DNA of 64,000 nucleotides from an uncultured Mailhella sp. (GTDB lineage: Bacteria; Desulfobacterota; Desulfovibrionia; Desulfovibrionales; Desulfovibrionaceae), in the NCBI RefSeq assembly GCF_963931295.1, contig NZ_OZ007001.1, forward strand, positions 2,559,001-2,623,000, read 5' to 3'. Below, piece by piece: positions 34,851 through 46,229 of the stretch (the stretch's first letter is position 1; the number at the start of each line of letters is the position of its first letter). The notes under the pieces are model-generated. The model searched no databases and was not told where the DNA came from. It worked only from the letters and a program-made list of their open reading frames with translations. The position numbers were made by a program, and so were the translations under genes.

Positions 34851-36947
34851 ATGAGTCATTTTGTTCTTGAAATAGGCGTGGAAGAACTGCCCGCCCGTTT
34901 TCTTGCCTCCCTTGAACGCGAACTGCACGACCGCTTCGCCGCCCTGTTCGACGAACACGGTCTTACGTTCGACTCCCTTACCGTGAACACCACGCCCCGT
35001 CGCGCCGTGGTGCATGCCCGCGGTCTGCTTTCCTCCACGCCCGTGCGAGAGGAAGTGGCCCTCGGTCCGTCCGTGAAGGCCGCCTACGACGCCGAAGGCA
35101 ATCCCACCAAGGCCGCGCTCGGCTTTGCCCGCGGTCAGGGCGTGGACGTGTCCGCGCTGTTCCGTCAGGAAACGCCCAAGGGCGAATATGTGGCCGTGAG
35201 AAAGACCGTGGGCGGCGTGTCCGCCTCTTCCATCATTGCTGAGGCCGCGCCTTCCATCATTGCTTCTCTTCCCTTTGCCAAGCGCATGCACTGGAGTCCC
35301 AGTCATTTTCTGTTTGCCCGTCCTCTGCGCTGGGTGGTGGCGCTCATGGACTGCGACGTTATCCCGTTCACCGTGGCGGACGTGCAGTCCGGCCGCATGA
35401 CCACCGGTCATCGCGTCCACGGCCGCGGACCCTTTGAAGTGGCCTGCGCCGACGATTTCGACAGAGTGATGGCCGAAAAGTGCGGCGTGGTGCTTTCCGG
35501 TGCCGCCCGCCGCAAGATCGTTGTGGACGGCGGCAACGAGCTGGCCCGCAAGGTCGGCGGTCACATCCTGTGGAAGGAAAGTCTGCTCGACGAGGTGCAG
35601 GGCCTGAGCGAACATCCCGAGCCCATTCTCGGCGACTTTGATCCTTCCTTCCTCGAACTGCCTTCCGTGGTGCTGCTCACCAGCATGGAAACGCATCAGA
35701 AGAGCTTCGGCGTGGCCGGAGAGGACGGCAGACTTCTGCCGCACTTCCTCACCGTGGCCAACCTGACCTCCCGCGAGCCCGAGGTGGTGAAGAAGGGCTG
35801 GGAGCGCGTGCTGCGCGCCCGTCTTGAAGACGCCCGCTTCTACTGGAACACCGACATGAAGGCCTCCTTCGACGTGTGGAAGGAAAAGCTTGATCACGTC
35901 ATCTTCCTCGGACCTCTCGGTTCCATGGGCGACAAGTGCCGTCGTCTTTCCGAACTGTGCCGCTGGCTGGCGGAACAGCCCGGCGTGAAGCGCGCGGCCG
36001 AGGTGAATCCCGAATCCGCCGCCGTGGCCGGCCGCTGCGCCAAGGCCGATCTCGTTTCCCAGATGGTGGGCGAGTTCGACACCCTGCAGGGCATCATGGG
36101 CGGCATTTACGGGCACAAGATGGGCCTTGATCCCGTTGCCGCCGACGCCATTGCCGAGCAGTATCTGCCCGCCGGTCCCGACACTCCCGTGCCTTCCACC
36201 GATCTCGGCGCGCTGTTGTCCATGGCCGACAAGGCCGACACCCTCGTGGGCTGCTTCGGCCTCGGCAACATTCCCACCGGCGCGGCCGATCCCTTTGCGC
36301 TTCGCCGCTGCGCGCTGGGCATTGCCCGCATTCTCATTGAAAAGGGCTACCGTCTCCCCGTGGAAGAGCTCTTTGCCAAGGCGCAGTCGCTCTACAGCGA
36401 CGGCATCCGCTGGAAGCTGGAAAAGCCGGAAGCTCTGGCCAAGCTCAACGACTTCTTTGCGGGCCGCGTGAAGAACTACTTCCTCACGCAGGGCAACGAC
36501 ACCCTGCTCGTGGAAGCGGTGATGAACGCCGGCTGCAGCGACGTGTGGGCCGCATCCCGCCGTCTGGCCGCTCTGGTGACCGAAAGCGGCAAGCCCGGCT
36601 TTGCCGACAACGCCCAGACCTTCAAGCGCGTGGCCAACATTCTGCGCAAGCAGGGCGCGGGAGTCACGGGCGAGTACAGCCGCGAACTTCTTGCGGAAGA
36701 GCCGGAAACGGCGCTCGCCGACGCCCTCGACGCCATGACCGCCCGCTTCGACGAGCTGTGGGCGCAGGACCGTTTCGACGAGCTTCTTGCCCTCATGGAC
36801 GGCGTGCGTCCCACGGTGGACGCCTTCTTCAACGGCGTCATGGTCATGGCGGAAGACGAAAAGGTACGCGCCAACCGACTGAATCTGTTGCAGGTTCTTC
36901 TTTCCCGCATGGGCAGGCTCGCCGATTTCTCGGCCCTGCAGATGTAG
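34851..36947 (+). CDS. glyS: Glycyl-tRNA synthetase beta subunit
   Basis: 698 residues, normal length. The N-terminus HFVLEIGVEELPARFL and the HD-like region with MSMADKADTLVGCFGLG (near residue 465) are characteristic; the C-terminal anticodon-binding domain ends at ADFSALQM. The subunit binds tRNA-Gly for GlyQ. AAGGGG precedes the ATG, three bases after the glyQ stop. Confidence 0.97.
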   Translation: MSHFVLEIGVEELPARFLASLERELHDRFAALFDEHGLTFDSLTVNTTPRRAVVHARGLLSSTPVREEVALGPSVKAAYDAEGNPTKAALGFARGQGVDVSALFRQETPKGEYVAVRKTVGGVSASSIIAEAAPSIIASLPFAKRMHWSPSHFLFARPLRWVVALMDCDVIPFTVADVQSGRMTTGHRVHGRGPFEVACADDFDRVMAEKCGVVLSGAARRKIVVDGGNELARKVGGHILWKESLLDEVQGLSEHPEPILGDFDPSFLELPSVVLLTSMETHQKSFGVAGEDGRLLPHFLTVANLTSREPEVVKKGWERVLRARLEDARFYWNTDMKASFDVWKEKLDHVIFLGPLGSMGDKCRRLSELCRWLAEQPGVKRAAEVNPESAAVAGRCAKADLVSQMVGEFDTLQGIMGGIYGHKMGLDPVAADAIAEQYLPAGPDTPVPSTDLGALLSMADKADTLVGCFGLGNIPTGAADPFALRRCALGIARILIEKGYRLPVEELFAKAQSLYSDGIRWKLEKPEALAKLNDFFAGRVKNYFLTQGNDTLLVEAVMNAGCSDVWAASRRLAALVTESGKPGFADNAQTFKRVANILRKQGAGVTGEYSRELLAEEPETALADALDAMTARFDELWAQDRFDELLALMDGVRPTVDAFFNGVMVMAEDEKVRANRLNLLQVLLSRMGRLADFSALQM

Positions 36948-36962
36948 GAGCCGCGCCTCCCC

Positions 36963-36991
36963 TTGACAGAAAGCTCCAAGGCGCATAAGAA
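36963..36991 (+). promoter_or_regulatory. Promoter of rpsT
   Basis: TTGACA (36963-36968), 17 bases, then TAAGAA (36986-36991), just after the glyS stop. It gives rpsT a leader of about 85 bases. Confidence 0.5.
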
Positions 36992-37084
36992 TAATCGTTC
37001 TGGCAATAACGGGCGGCGTCTGTCCGCCGCCCGACAACGTATCGCATCACACCCCGACAGGGGTCATCATTCTGGAGGATTCCC

Positions 37085-37351
37085 GTGGCCAATCATGCTT
37101 CCGCCATCAAGCGCCAAAAGCAGAGTGTCAAGCGCAACGCCCGTAACCGCGCCGCCCGTACCCGCATCAAGAACGTGGTGAAGGCCGTGCGCGCCGCTAT
37201 TCAGAAGAACGACAAGGTCGCCGCTGAAGAAGCTCTGAAGACCGCTACTTCCACTGTTTCCAAGATCGCCGGCAAGGGCATCATTCATTGGAAGAACGCT
37301 TCCCGCAAGGTTTCCCGCCTTGCCAAGGCCGTCAACGCTCTCGACGCCTAA
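37085..37351 (+). CDS. rpsT: 30S ribosomal protein S20
   Basis: 88 residues, basic, with the classic [21 protein letters not shown] start and [16 protein letters not shown] helix; binds 16S rRNA. It begins with GTG at 37085 behind a good GGAGG; a non-ATG start is also found in E. coli rpsT, where it takes part in autogenous translational control, so similar control is possible here. Monocistronic, with its own promoter and terminator. Confidence 0.97.
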   Translation: MANHASAIKRQKQSVKRNARNRAARTRIKNVVKAVRAAIQKNDKVAAEEALKTATSTVSKIAGKGIIHWKNASRKVSRLAKAVNALDA

Positions 37352-37366
37352 GTTTCGTTTTTTCAG

Positions 37367-37420
37367 AAAACGCCGAAAGGGAGAAGGTTTGTGCTTTCTC
37401 CCTTTCGGCGTTTTGTTTTT
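37367..37420 (+). terminator. Intrinsic terminator of rpsT
   Basis: A 19-bp perfect stem from AAAACGCCGAAAGGGAGAA (37367-37385) and its complement (37396-37414), then GTTTTTG. Confidence 0.9.
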
Positions 37421-37808
37421 GCGGGCAGGCTGTCTGCGTTTTGACTGTCTGCGGGCGCGGACGCCGTGCCGTCTTCCGGGAACGTCGTTTTTCCCTTCGC
37501 CGTCATTCTCATCTCAGGCAGGTTCGGCGCATTGCCGCTGCCGATGGTAGTCATCTGGTCGCCATCCTTTTTTTCTTCGCTCAGGCTGCGGAATTTTTGC
37601 ATCGTCCGCGTTGCCTGAATCCTCATGCCGTCGACGCGTTTTTGCGTCTTTCCCAGGCCTCGCCCGACGTTTTCCTTGAATGTGACTGCGGTCATGGCTG
37701 AAACGGGAAAAATCATCTATGCTTGGCAATCTGCGGAGGAGAACGCCGACCGCGCAGGCGGGGCCCTTCTCATTCCGGTATGTCCTATTCATCTTTCAGG
37801 AGCGAACT
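37421..37808. other. Intergenic region before the Crp/Fnr-type regulator
   Basis: No supported gene. A minus-strand frame of about 110 codons here runs into the rpsT terminator and lacks a ribosome binding site. No clear FNR-type palindrome was seen. Confidence 0.4.
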
Positions 37809-38501
37809 ATGGCGGAGACTGGAGATGCTTCCCGCGACATGCGGGAACGGCTGAGCGCGTGTTTTCCCGAACTTCTTGCCGGGGACACGGAGAGACTTGC
37901 CTCCGCCACGCGGCTTTCTTCCTACGCGAAAGGGGAGTGGATATGCGTTGAAGGTGACGCCGTTCCCGTGACGTTCTGGCTGATTTCCGGCCACGTCGGC
38001 CTTCTCAAGGGCTCCGCGGCGGGCAAGAACACCGTGCTGCACGTGGTGCGTCCGGGGCATTTTCTGGACCTCTACGGCGTGTTCGGCGGCGGCATCTCCT
38101 TTATTTCCGCCCATGCGCTCACGCCCTGCGTGGTGCTCGCCATGGAAAACCGGGTGCTTGGCGCGCTGCTTTCGGAAAACATCGGCCTTGCGCAGCGCGT
38201 CATGCGGGCGCTTGCCATGCGTCAGCGCATGTTCATCAACAAAATAGCCGTGTCGCAGGGCAAGATTTCGGTGCGACGCCGCGTGGCGGGCTGGCTTCTG
38301 CACAAGGCCCGCGTGGACAAAAGCTCCGTGCTTGAGGACGTCATGACCCGCGAGGTGCTGGCCGGTCTGCTCGGCCTGTCGCGCGAAAGTCTCAGCCGCC
38401 AGCTGAGCCGCTTCGTGCAGGAAGGGATCATCCGTCTCGAGCGCAGAACCATAGTCATTGTGGACGAAGAGGCGCTGCGCCGCTGTCTCATGGAAAACTG
38501 A
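37809..38501 (+). CDS. Crp/Fnr-family transcription regulator
   Basis: 230 residues. A cyclic-nucleotide-binding-type beta roll (about 1-125: YAKGEWICVEGDAVPVTFWLISGHVGLLK, HFLDLYGVFGG) is followed by a dimer helix and a winged helix-turn-helix with REVLAGLLGLSRESLSRQLSRFVQEGII at about 180-210. The N-terminal cysteine cluster of FNR is missing, and the beta roll lacks the full cAMP-binding pattern of Crp, so the signal is unknown. AGGAG at 37799 precedes the ATG. The flavodoxin gene starts one base after its stop and is likely its co-expressed partner. Confidence 0.9.
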   Translation: MAETGDASRDMRERLSACFPELLAGDTERLASATRLSSYAKGEWICVEGDAVPVTFWLISGHVGLLKGSAAGKNTVLHVVRPGHFLDLYGVFGGGISFISAHALTPCVVLAMENRVLGALLSENIGLAQRVMRALAMRQRMFINKIAVSQGKISVRRRVAGWLLHKARVDKSSVLEDVMTREVLAGLLGLSRESLSRQLSRFVQEGIIRLERRTIVIVDEEALRRCLMEN

Positions 38502-38502
38502 T

Positions 38503-38994
38503 ATGCGCGTCTGCATTGTGTACTCTTCCCGCACGGGCAACACCCGCGCCGTGGGGGAATATCTTTCCGGGCGTCTTGCCCTGCCGCTGTATTCCGTGGA
38601 AAACGCTCCGCACTCCGGCTACGACGCGCTGGTGCTCGGCTTCTGGGCCTGGCGCGGCGGTCCCGACGAGGCCATGCGCGCCTTCATGGAAACCCTGCAC
38701 GGACAGAGCGTGTTTTTCTTCGGCACCATGGCCGCCTTTCCCGATTCGCCCCATGCCGGACGCTGCGCCCGGCTCGCGGAAGCGCTGCTGGAGAGCCGGG
38801 GCTGCCGTGTGCTCGGTCATTTTTTCTGTCAGGGACGTCTTGATCCGCAGGTGCTTGAGAGAAGCACGCATCCGCGCACGCCCGAACGCCTGGCCCGCCT
38901 GAACGAGGCGGCAAGGCATCCGAACGCGCAGGACTTCCGGCTTGCGGAAGAGTGCGTGCGGCGCGCGCTTTTGCGTCTCAGGCAGGCGGCCTGA
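38503..38994 (+). CDS. BilS-like flavodoxin-family protein
   Basis: 163 residues. The flavodoxin P-loop for FMN phosphate is YSSRTGNTRAVG at 7-18. The next part, LVLGFWAWRGGPDEAMRAFMETLHGQSVFFFGTMAAFPDSPHA, resembles the flavodoxin-like proteins named BilS that occur beside gut bilirubin reductase; no bilR-like reductase is in this window. It probably carries electrons as an FMN protein in the cytoplasm. Its ATG is one base after the stop of the Crp/Fnr regulator, so the two form an operon. Confidence 0.75.
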   Translation: MRVCIVYSSRTGNTRAVGEYLSGRLALPLYSVENAPHSGYDALVLGFWAWRGGPDEAMRAFMETLHGQSVFFFGTMAAFPDSPHAGRCARLAEALLESRGCRVLGHFFCQGRLDPQVLERSTHPRTPERLARLNEAARHPNAQDFRLAEECVRRALLRLRQAA

Positions 38995-39340
38995 CGGAAG
39001 ATATTTCGAAGTTCGGCGCTCGAAACGGAGCCGCGCGGGCACGATGCGTCGGAGCTCTGCGCCGAAACCGTAGAGTCGAGGAGGCTCGCTGCGCCAAACT
39101 GCCGGGCCTGCCGCCACAGGGGAGTGAGGCCGAAGCCATGCGGGCGCGCTTTTTGCGTGCGCGCATGCGGATCTTCGGTTTTGCAGGCGGCAGGCTTCCG
39201 GCTCGGAACGCGTCCCTTCAGTCCTGCGGCGCAAATCTGCCCCTTGAAAAAATCCCCTGTTCGGGCACAATGTGCCTCTCCGGAGGCGCGATGAAGTCCG
39301 TTTCCGTCTTTCTTTTTTTTCGTGCAGCGAGTCAGGGGAC
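38995..39340. other. Intergenic region before uvrB
   Basis: No supported gene. Contains no clear terminator or promoter; the frame in phase with uvrB stays open into it but lacks a ribosome binding site. Confidence 0.4.
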
Positions 39341-41431
<2,091 letters not shown>

Positions 41432-41537
41432 ACGCCGTTCTGCGCCGAAGAACATATCCTGGTTTTCCGGGAACCGGGCCGCATTCGCGCGCCCTGCCAA
41501 CGCACAGCGCATCTTGCGCTCGGGGGATTATCATTCC

Positions 41538-42293
41538 ATGGCGGAACACAAAAAGAATTTTTTCAGCGGTATGCACGACGGCATTCCCATCGCGCTGGGC
41601 TACTTTGCCGTGTCGTTCACGCTGGGCATCGCCTGCCGCAACATCGGACTTTCGGCCTTTGACTCCACGCTGATGAGCTTCACCAATCTGACGTCGGCCG
41701 GGGAATTCGCCGCGCTCGGCATCATGGCGGCTGGGTCTTCTTTCTGGGAAATGGCGCTCTCGCAGTTCGTCATCAATCTGCGCTACATGCTCATGTCCTG
41801 CTCGCTTTCGCAGAAAATGGCTCCCGAAACGCCCATGTATCACCGGCTGCTCGTGGGCTACGGCGTGACCGACGAAATCTTCGGCATTTCCGTGAACGTG
41901 CCGGGCAGGCTCGATCCCTTCTACGTGTACGGCGCGGTGAGCATCGCCTCTCCGGCCTGGGCGCTCGGCACTCTGTTCGGCGTCGTACTCGGCAACGTGC
42001 TGCCCTCGCGCATCGTGGTGGCGCTCAGCGTGGCGCTGTACGGCATGTTCATCGCCATCATCGTGCCTCCGGCCCGCAAGGACCGCCTGCTCGGCATGCT
42101 CATTCTCGCGTCCATGGCCCTGAGCTGGATTTTCGCCCGTCTGCCCCTGTTCAGCGGCATTTCCGGCGGCATGAAGATCATCATTCTCACGGTGCTCGTT
42201 TCCGGCGCGGCGGCCTTTCTCTTCCCCGTGGACAGAGGACTCGCAGGCGACAACCCGAAAAACGACGGCGGCAACGGAGGCGATCATGCGTGA
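41538..42293 (+). CDS. azlC: AzlC-family branched-chain amino acid exporter, large subunit
   Basis: 251 residues with about seven or eight membrane helices. GIPIALGYFAVSFTLGIACR, SAGEFAALGIMAAGSSFWEMALSQFVINLRYMLMS and DEIFGI are AzlC hallmarks (the loop after helix 3 is the family signature). It exports branched-chain amino acids together with AzlD in Bacillus; E. coli YgaZ/YgaH is the counterpart. The ATG at 41538 is preceded by GGGGG. It overlaps azlD by 8 bases. Confidence 0.92.
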   Translation: MAEHKKNFFSGMHDGIPIALGYFAVSFTLGIACRNIGLSAFDSTLMSFTNLTSAGEFAALGIMAAGSSFWEMALSQFVINLRYMLMSCSLSQKMAPETPMYHRLLVGYGVTDEIFGISVNVPGRLDPFYVYGAVSIASPAWALGTLFGVVLGNVLPSRIVVALSVALYGMFIAIIVPPARKDRLLGMLILASMALSWIFARLPLFSGISGGMKIIILTVLVSGAAAFLFPVDRGLAGDNPKNDGGNGGDHA

Positions 42294-42591
42294 CACCCTT
42301 GTTTATATTGCCGTGATGGCGCTCGTAACCTATCTCATCCGCGTGCTTCCCCTCACGCTCATCCGACGCGAGGTGCATAACGTCACCATTCGCTCGTTCC
42401 TCTATTATATTCCCTACGTCACCTTGTCTGTCATGACGTTTCCGGCCATACTGGATTCCACGGGCAGTCCGATTTCCGGCTTTGCCGGTCTGGCGGCGGC
42501 CGTGGCGCTGGCCTGGTTCGGCGCCAGTCTGTTCAGCGTGGCGGTGGCGGCCTGCGTGCTTGTCTTTGTGGTGGAGCTGTTCGTCTGCTGA
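42286..42591 (+). CDS. azlD: AzlD-family transporter small subunit
   Basis: 101 residues, four helices: YIAVMALVTYLIRVLPLTLIRR is the AzlD N-terminal signature, followed by FLYYIPYVTLSVMTFPAIL. Partner of AzlC; its start lies inside the azlC 3' end, so they are translated together. Confidence 0.92.
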   Translation: MRDTLVYIAVMALVTYLIRVLPLTLIRREVHNVTIRSFLYYIPYVTLSVMTFPAILDSTGSPISGFAGLAAAVALAWFGASLFSVAVAACVLVFVVELFVC

Positions 42592-42653
42592 GTGTCGGCT
42601 GCCCGCAGAACACAGCCCGGCGAGGAGCGTCCGTTGCCGGAAGCGGAGGGATT

Positions 42654-43319
42654 ATGGGCGAAGCCGTCTTTCACGTCGTCAATCGCGAAACCTGGGCCAG
42701 AAGCGCGTATTTCGACTACTATTTCAAGACCATCAAATGCCGCTACAATCTCGGAGCCGATCTCGACATAACGAATCTTCAGAGGGTCAGGCGCGAGAGG
42801 GGGCTGAAGTTTTTCCCCGTCATGCTGTACGTCGTCATGCGGGCCGTGAACGCGCATGAGGAATTCCGCATGGCCTTCAACGCGCGGCATGAGCTCGGTT
42901 TCTGGGAGGAACTGTGCCCCTGCTACACGCTCTTTCACCCGGAAACGGAAACCTTTACCGACATCTGGAGCGAATACTCCGGGGATTTTTCCCGCTTTTA
43001 CGCCACGGTGACGGAAGACATGGAGCGTTACCGCCACGTGACGGGCAAAATCAAGGCTCGTGACGGGCAGCCGCCCAACATCTGCCCTGTGTCCAACGTG
43101 CCTTGGCTGACCTTCACGCATTTTGCGCAGGATTCCTACGCCGAAAGCGAATTCTTTTCGCCGCTCATCAAGTTCGGAAAGTATGAGCAGCGCGGCGAAA
43201 AGCTCGTCATTCCGGTATCGGTTTCCGTCAGTCATGCCGTGGCCGACGGCTATCACACCTGCCGCCTCATCAACGAGATGCAGGACATGGCGCAACATCC
43301 GGAGGCGTTTTTGTCCTGA
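42654..43319 (+). CDS. Chloramphenicol acetyltransferase-like O-acetyltransferase
   Basis: 221 residues, the length of type A CATs. The catalytic motif H-x-x-x-D-G is present as SHAVADGYH with His194 at the expected place; other family stretches are RSAYFDYYFKTIKCRYNL near the N-terminus, EEFRMAFN and NVPWLTFTHF. Classic CATs acetylate chloramphenicol with acetyl-CoA, but chromosomal members often have other or no antibiotic substrates, and the gene here has normal host composition and follows azlCD, so resistance should not be assumed. Confidence 0.85.
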   Translation: MGEAVFHVVNRETWARSAYFDYYFKTIKCRYNLGADLDITNLQRVRRERGLKFFPVMLYVVMRAVNAHEEFRMAFNARHELGFWEELCPCYTLFHPETETFTDIWSEYSGDFSRFYATVTEDMERYRHVTGKIKARDGQPPNICPVSNVPWLTFTHFAQDSYAESEFFSPLIKFGKYEQRGEKLVIPVSVSVSHAVADGYHTCRLINEMQDMAQHPEAFLS

Positions 43320-43809
43320 GCAGCCTCGCGGCCAAAGTCCGCCTTTTTTCGAGCGTCATGCGCGTCTTCATCCTTTTGCGGGATGGGGACGCGCTTTTTA
43401 TCTTCGCGGGGGATGAATGAGTCGGCCCTGGCAACTCTTTAAAGAAGAATGCGGCTTTTTGGGTGAAGATACGCGCGGCGGGGGATGCGTCTTCATGGAC
43501 GAAGCCGGGCGTCTTTCATGTCAGCGGCGCGGCAGGCGAAGGTCTCCGAACCCCTTTTTCTCGACGAGGCGAGGAGCGCGCGGACATGGCGGCTCCGTCC
43601 GGCGTGCGGAAAGAAGGGCATGCCGGGGCTTGACGAGAGCGATGGGGAACGTTTTGGCGCAGTTGCGGTCGGAAATGCAAGCCTCATGTGCAGGCGGCGC
43701 GTCTGCCGCGCAGGGGGGAACATTGAGGTTAGCATTTTTCCCGAAACGTCGTTCTATCATGGAGCCGTGCCTGTCTTTTCGCTACGGTGCGGGAAAAAAG
43801 GAGAATTTC
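43320..43809. other. Intergenic region before cfa
   Basis: No supported gene. A frame in phase with cfa runs through it, but its translation is not protein-like and it has no ribosome binding site. Confidence 0.4.
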
Positions 43810-44958
43810 ATGCAGGCACGGGATATTGTGCAGAAGCTGGCCGAAAAGGCCGATATCCGCATCAACGGCGACAGGCCGTGGGACATTCAGGTTCACAACG
43901 ATGAGTTGTACGCAAGGGTGCTCAAACAGGGTACGCTGGGGCTCGGCGAAGCCTACATGGACGGCTGGTGGGACTGCGAGGAAATGGACGCCATGTTCTG
44001 CCGCGCGCTGCGGGCCCGCCTGGAGCAGGCGTTTTCGCGCAACATGCCGTACTGGCTCACGGAGGCGGCGCACGCGCTGTTCAATCTGCAGAGTCGCGCC
44101 CGGGCGTTCATGGTGGCCCGCGCGCATTACGACACCGATCCTGCGCTTTTCCGGGCCATGCTCGGACCGACCATGCAGTACAGCTGCGGCCGCTGGGAAG
44201 ACGTGGAGCAGACGGGGGCGGAAGGTCTCGACGAAGCGGAGCGGAACAAGATGGAAATGATCTGCCGCAAGCTTGCGCTGGAACCCGGCATGACGGTGCT
44301 CGACATAGGATGCGGCTGGGGCACGCTTGCGCTGCACATGGCCGAGGAGCACGGCGTGCAGGTGACGGGCATTACGGTGTCGCGCGAGCAGCTCGCCTTT
44401 GCGCAGGACAAGGCCGCCTCTTCAGGCGCGGACGTGGAATATCGGCTCATGGACTACCGCAGCCTGCGAGGCACCTGGGACAGGGTGGTGTCCGTGGGCA
44501 TGTTTGAGCATGTGGGCAGACGCAACTATCGGGAGTTTATGGACGTTGCCCGAAACTGCCTGAAACACGACGGCCTTTTTCTTTTGCACAGCATAGGCAG
44601 CAACGGGGCGCTCGGGGCGGGCGCGGGCGCGGATCCGTGGCTGACGCACTATATTTTTCCCAACGGCATTCTGCCTTCGCCCTCCACGCTGGTGGACGCA
44701 CTGGAGCGGGACTTCATTCTTGAGGACTGGCAGAATTTCGGCGTGGACTACGACAAGACGCTCATGGCCTGGTATGAGAACTTTGAGCGCGGATTCCGTT
44801 CGGGGGCGTTTTCCTGCACGGAGCGTCAGCGCCGCATGTATCATTATTATCTGCTGTCCTGCGCCGGAGCGTTCCGCGCGCGAAGCATTCAGCTCTGGCA
44901 GCTGGTGCTGAGTCCTGAAGGACTGCCGGGAGGCTACTGCCGAAAGACGCAGGGCTGA
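43810..44958 (+). CDS. cfa: Cyclopropane-fatty-acyl-phospholipid synthase
   Basis: 382 residues, the same as E. coli Cfa. It methylenates unsaturated phospholipid acyl chains using SAM at the inner membrane. The SAM-binding loop VLDIGCGWG is near residue 164; YSCGRWEDVE, VGMFEHVG and HDGLFLLHSIG are further family motifs; the C-terminus has the usual RMYHYYLLSCAGAFRARSIQLWQLV. AAGGAG (43798-43803) is six bases before the ATG, so the long N-terminal extension allowed by the open frame is rejected. Confidence 0.95.
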   Translation: MQARDIVQKLAEKADIRINGDRPWDIQVHNDELYARVLKQGTLGLGEAYMDGWWDCEEMDAMFCRALRARLEQAFSRNMPYWLTEAAHALFNLQSRARAFMVARAHYDTDPALFRAMLGPTMQYSCGRWEDVEQTGAEGLDEAERNKMEMICRKLALEPGMTVLDIGCGWGTLALHMAEEHGVQVTGITVSREQLAFAQDKAASSGADVEYRLMDYRSLRGTWDRVVSVGMFEHVGRRNYREFMDVARNCLKHDGLFLLHSIGSNGALGAGAGADPWLTHYIFPNGILPSPSTLVDALERDFILEDWQNFGVDYDKTLMAWYENFERGFRSGAFSCTERQRRMYHYYLLSCAGAFRARSIQLWQLVLSPEGLPGGYCRKTQG

Positions 44959-45065
44959 TCTGCCCGTCGTCTTTTGCAGGAGCCTGCCTCGGCGCGGAAA
45001 AGCGCGGGCAGACGATGATCGGCGCGCGCTTTTGCGCGTCGAAGGCGGCAGGCTCGGAAATGGGA

Positions 45066-45105
45066 AGAGCGTCTTTTCGGCAACGAAGGGACGCTCTCCT
45101 TTTTT
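45066..45105 (+). terminator. Intrinsic terminator downstream of cfa
   Basis: AGAGCGTC (45066-45073) pairs with GACGCTCT (45090-45097), followed by CCTTTTTT. A separate long-range inverted repeat (GAGCCTGCC at 44980 / GGCAGGCTC at 45047) lies between it and the cfa stop. Confidence 0.7.
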
Positions 45106-45223
45106 CAGGGGCGCGGCGCAAAGAGCGGAACATGGAGTCGGACGCGCGGCATTGTCGCCCGGGCAAAGCTTTGTTCTCAGGCTGTGAAGCGTCGGCGAAA
45201 GAGAGAATGACGGGAAATCGGCG

Positions 45224-45619
45224 TCAGGCGGGGAGCCATTTCAGCCAGAGCTTGCGCGTGCGGGGGCCGTCGCCCTCGAAAAGCCAGACGGCCTGCCAGG
45301 TGCCGAGCAGAAGTTCGCCGTTTTCCACGATGATCGTGACGGAAGAGCCGAAAAGACTGGCCTTGATGTGGGCGTCGGCATTGCCTTCGGCGTGACGAAA
45401 CATGCCGTTTTCCGGCACGCGGTCGTGGAAGAAGCGGGTCATGTCGAGGGCCACGTCGGGATCAAAGCCCTCGTTGATGGTGACGCCGCAGGTGGTGTGC
45501 GGGCAGAACACCACGAGCGCGCCGTCCTGCCAGCGATTTCTGCGCACGACCTCGCGCACTTCGTCGGTGACGTCCTTCATTTCTTCCCGCAGGCGGGTGG
45601 AGAGGGAGATGGTTTCCAT
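45224..45619 (-). CDS. YjbQ-family protein (UPF0047)
   Basis: 131 residues. The family signature is seen as FCPHTTCGVTINEGFDPDV, with RHAEGNADAHIKASLFG and LGTWQAVWLFEGDGPR. YjbQ has a weak thiamine-phosphate-synthase activity in E. coli, but its main role is unresolved. It starts two bases after the stop of the Fur-family gene and is surely in the same transcript; no other thiamine genes are nearby. Confidence 0.88.
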   Translation of the reverse strand: METISLSTRLREEMKDVTDEVREVVRRNRWQDGALVVFCPHTTCGVTINEGFDPDVALDMTRFFHDRVPENGMFRHAEGNADAHIKASLFGSSVTIIVENGELLLGTWQAVWLFEGDGPRTRKLWLKWLPA

Positions 45620-45621
45620 GA

Positions 45622-46065
45622 CTACGCCTTGTTCCGGCAGTCGGCGCAGATGCCGTAGAGCACCATGTGATGCGAGGTGGGCACGAAGTCATGCACCCGG
45701 CACACTTTTTCCTGAAGATTTTCGATGGCGTCGTTGACGAACTCTATTTTTTTACCGCACTTTTCGCATACCAGATGATCATGGTGATGCATGCCCACAG
45801 GTTCGTAGCGCACCATGCCTTCTTCAAAGTTGACGGCGGAAGCAAGGCCGGCTTCGCAAAGCAGCTTGAGGGTACGGTATACCGTGACCTGCCCGATGGT
45901 ATTGTCCCGGGTGCGCACCAGGAGAAAGAGTTCCTCCATGGACACGTGATCGTTGGCCTGCAGAAAGGCCTCCAGTATCTTCAGGCGCTGCGGCGTGACG
46001 CGAAGGCCTTTTTGCTTGAGATAGTCGGAGAACTTGCGCTCCATTTCTGCAAGATGTTTTTCCAT
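45622..46065 (-). CDS. Fur-family metalloregulator
   Basis: 147 residues. Winged helix-turn-helix (GLRVTPQRLKILEAFL, VTVYRTLKLLCEAGL), then the metal-site region GMHHHDHLVCEKCGKKIEFVN and a second Cys pair CADC near the end, which would bind structural zinc. This fits Fur (iron) best, but PerR or Zur cannot be excluded. It heads a two-gene operon with YjbQ. No clear Fur box was seen in the short upstream region. Confidence 0.9.
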   Translation of the reverse strand: MEKHLAEMERKFSDYLKQKGLRVTPQRLKILEAFLQANDHVSMEELFLLVRTRDNTIGQVTVYRTLKLLCEAGLASAVNFEEGMVRYEPVGMHHHDHLVCEKCGKKIEFVNDAIENLQEKVCRVHDFVPTSHHMVLYGICADCRNKA

Positions 46066-46229
46066 AGCGAATCCTTTGCGGGTATAGAGTCTCCCATAAA
46101 TACTCGCTTAAACCGCTCCGGTCAATGGAACGGAACGACGTGGTTTTCAGCGGAAAAACGCAGGTCGGAGCAAGCCCCGACCGCGTTTCATGCGCTTCGG
46201 CTCGGCCGGGAAGAGAGATGCGCTGGGCG

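Noticed and set aside
37345..37695. Minus-strand frame of about 110 codons between rpsT and the Crp/Fnr-type gene
   Set aside because: Its end is formed by the rpsT terminator sequence and it lacks a ribosome binding site.
42654..43319. Chloramphenicol resistance
   Set aside because: The protein has the CAT fold and His194, but host-like composition and no mobile context; naming it a resistance gene would be unsupported.
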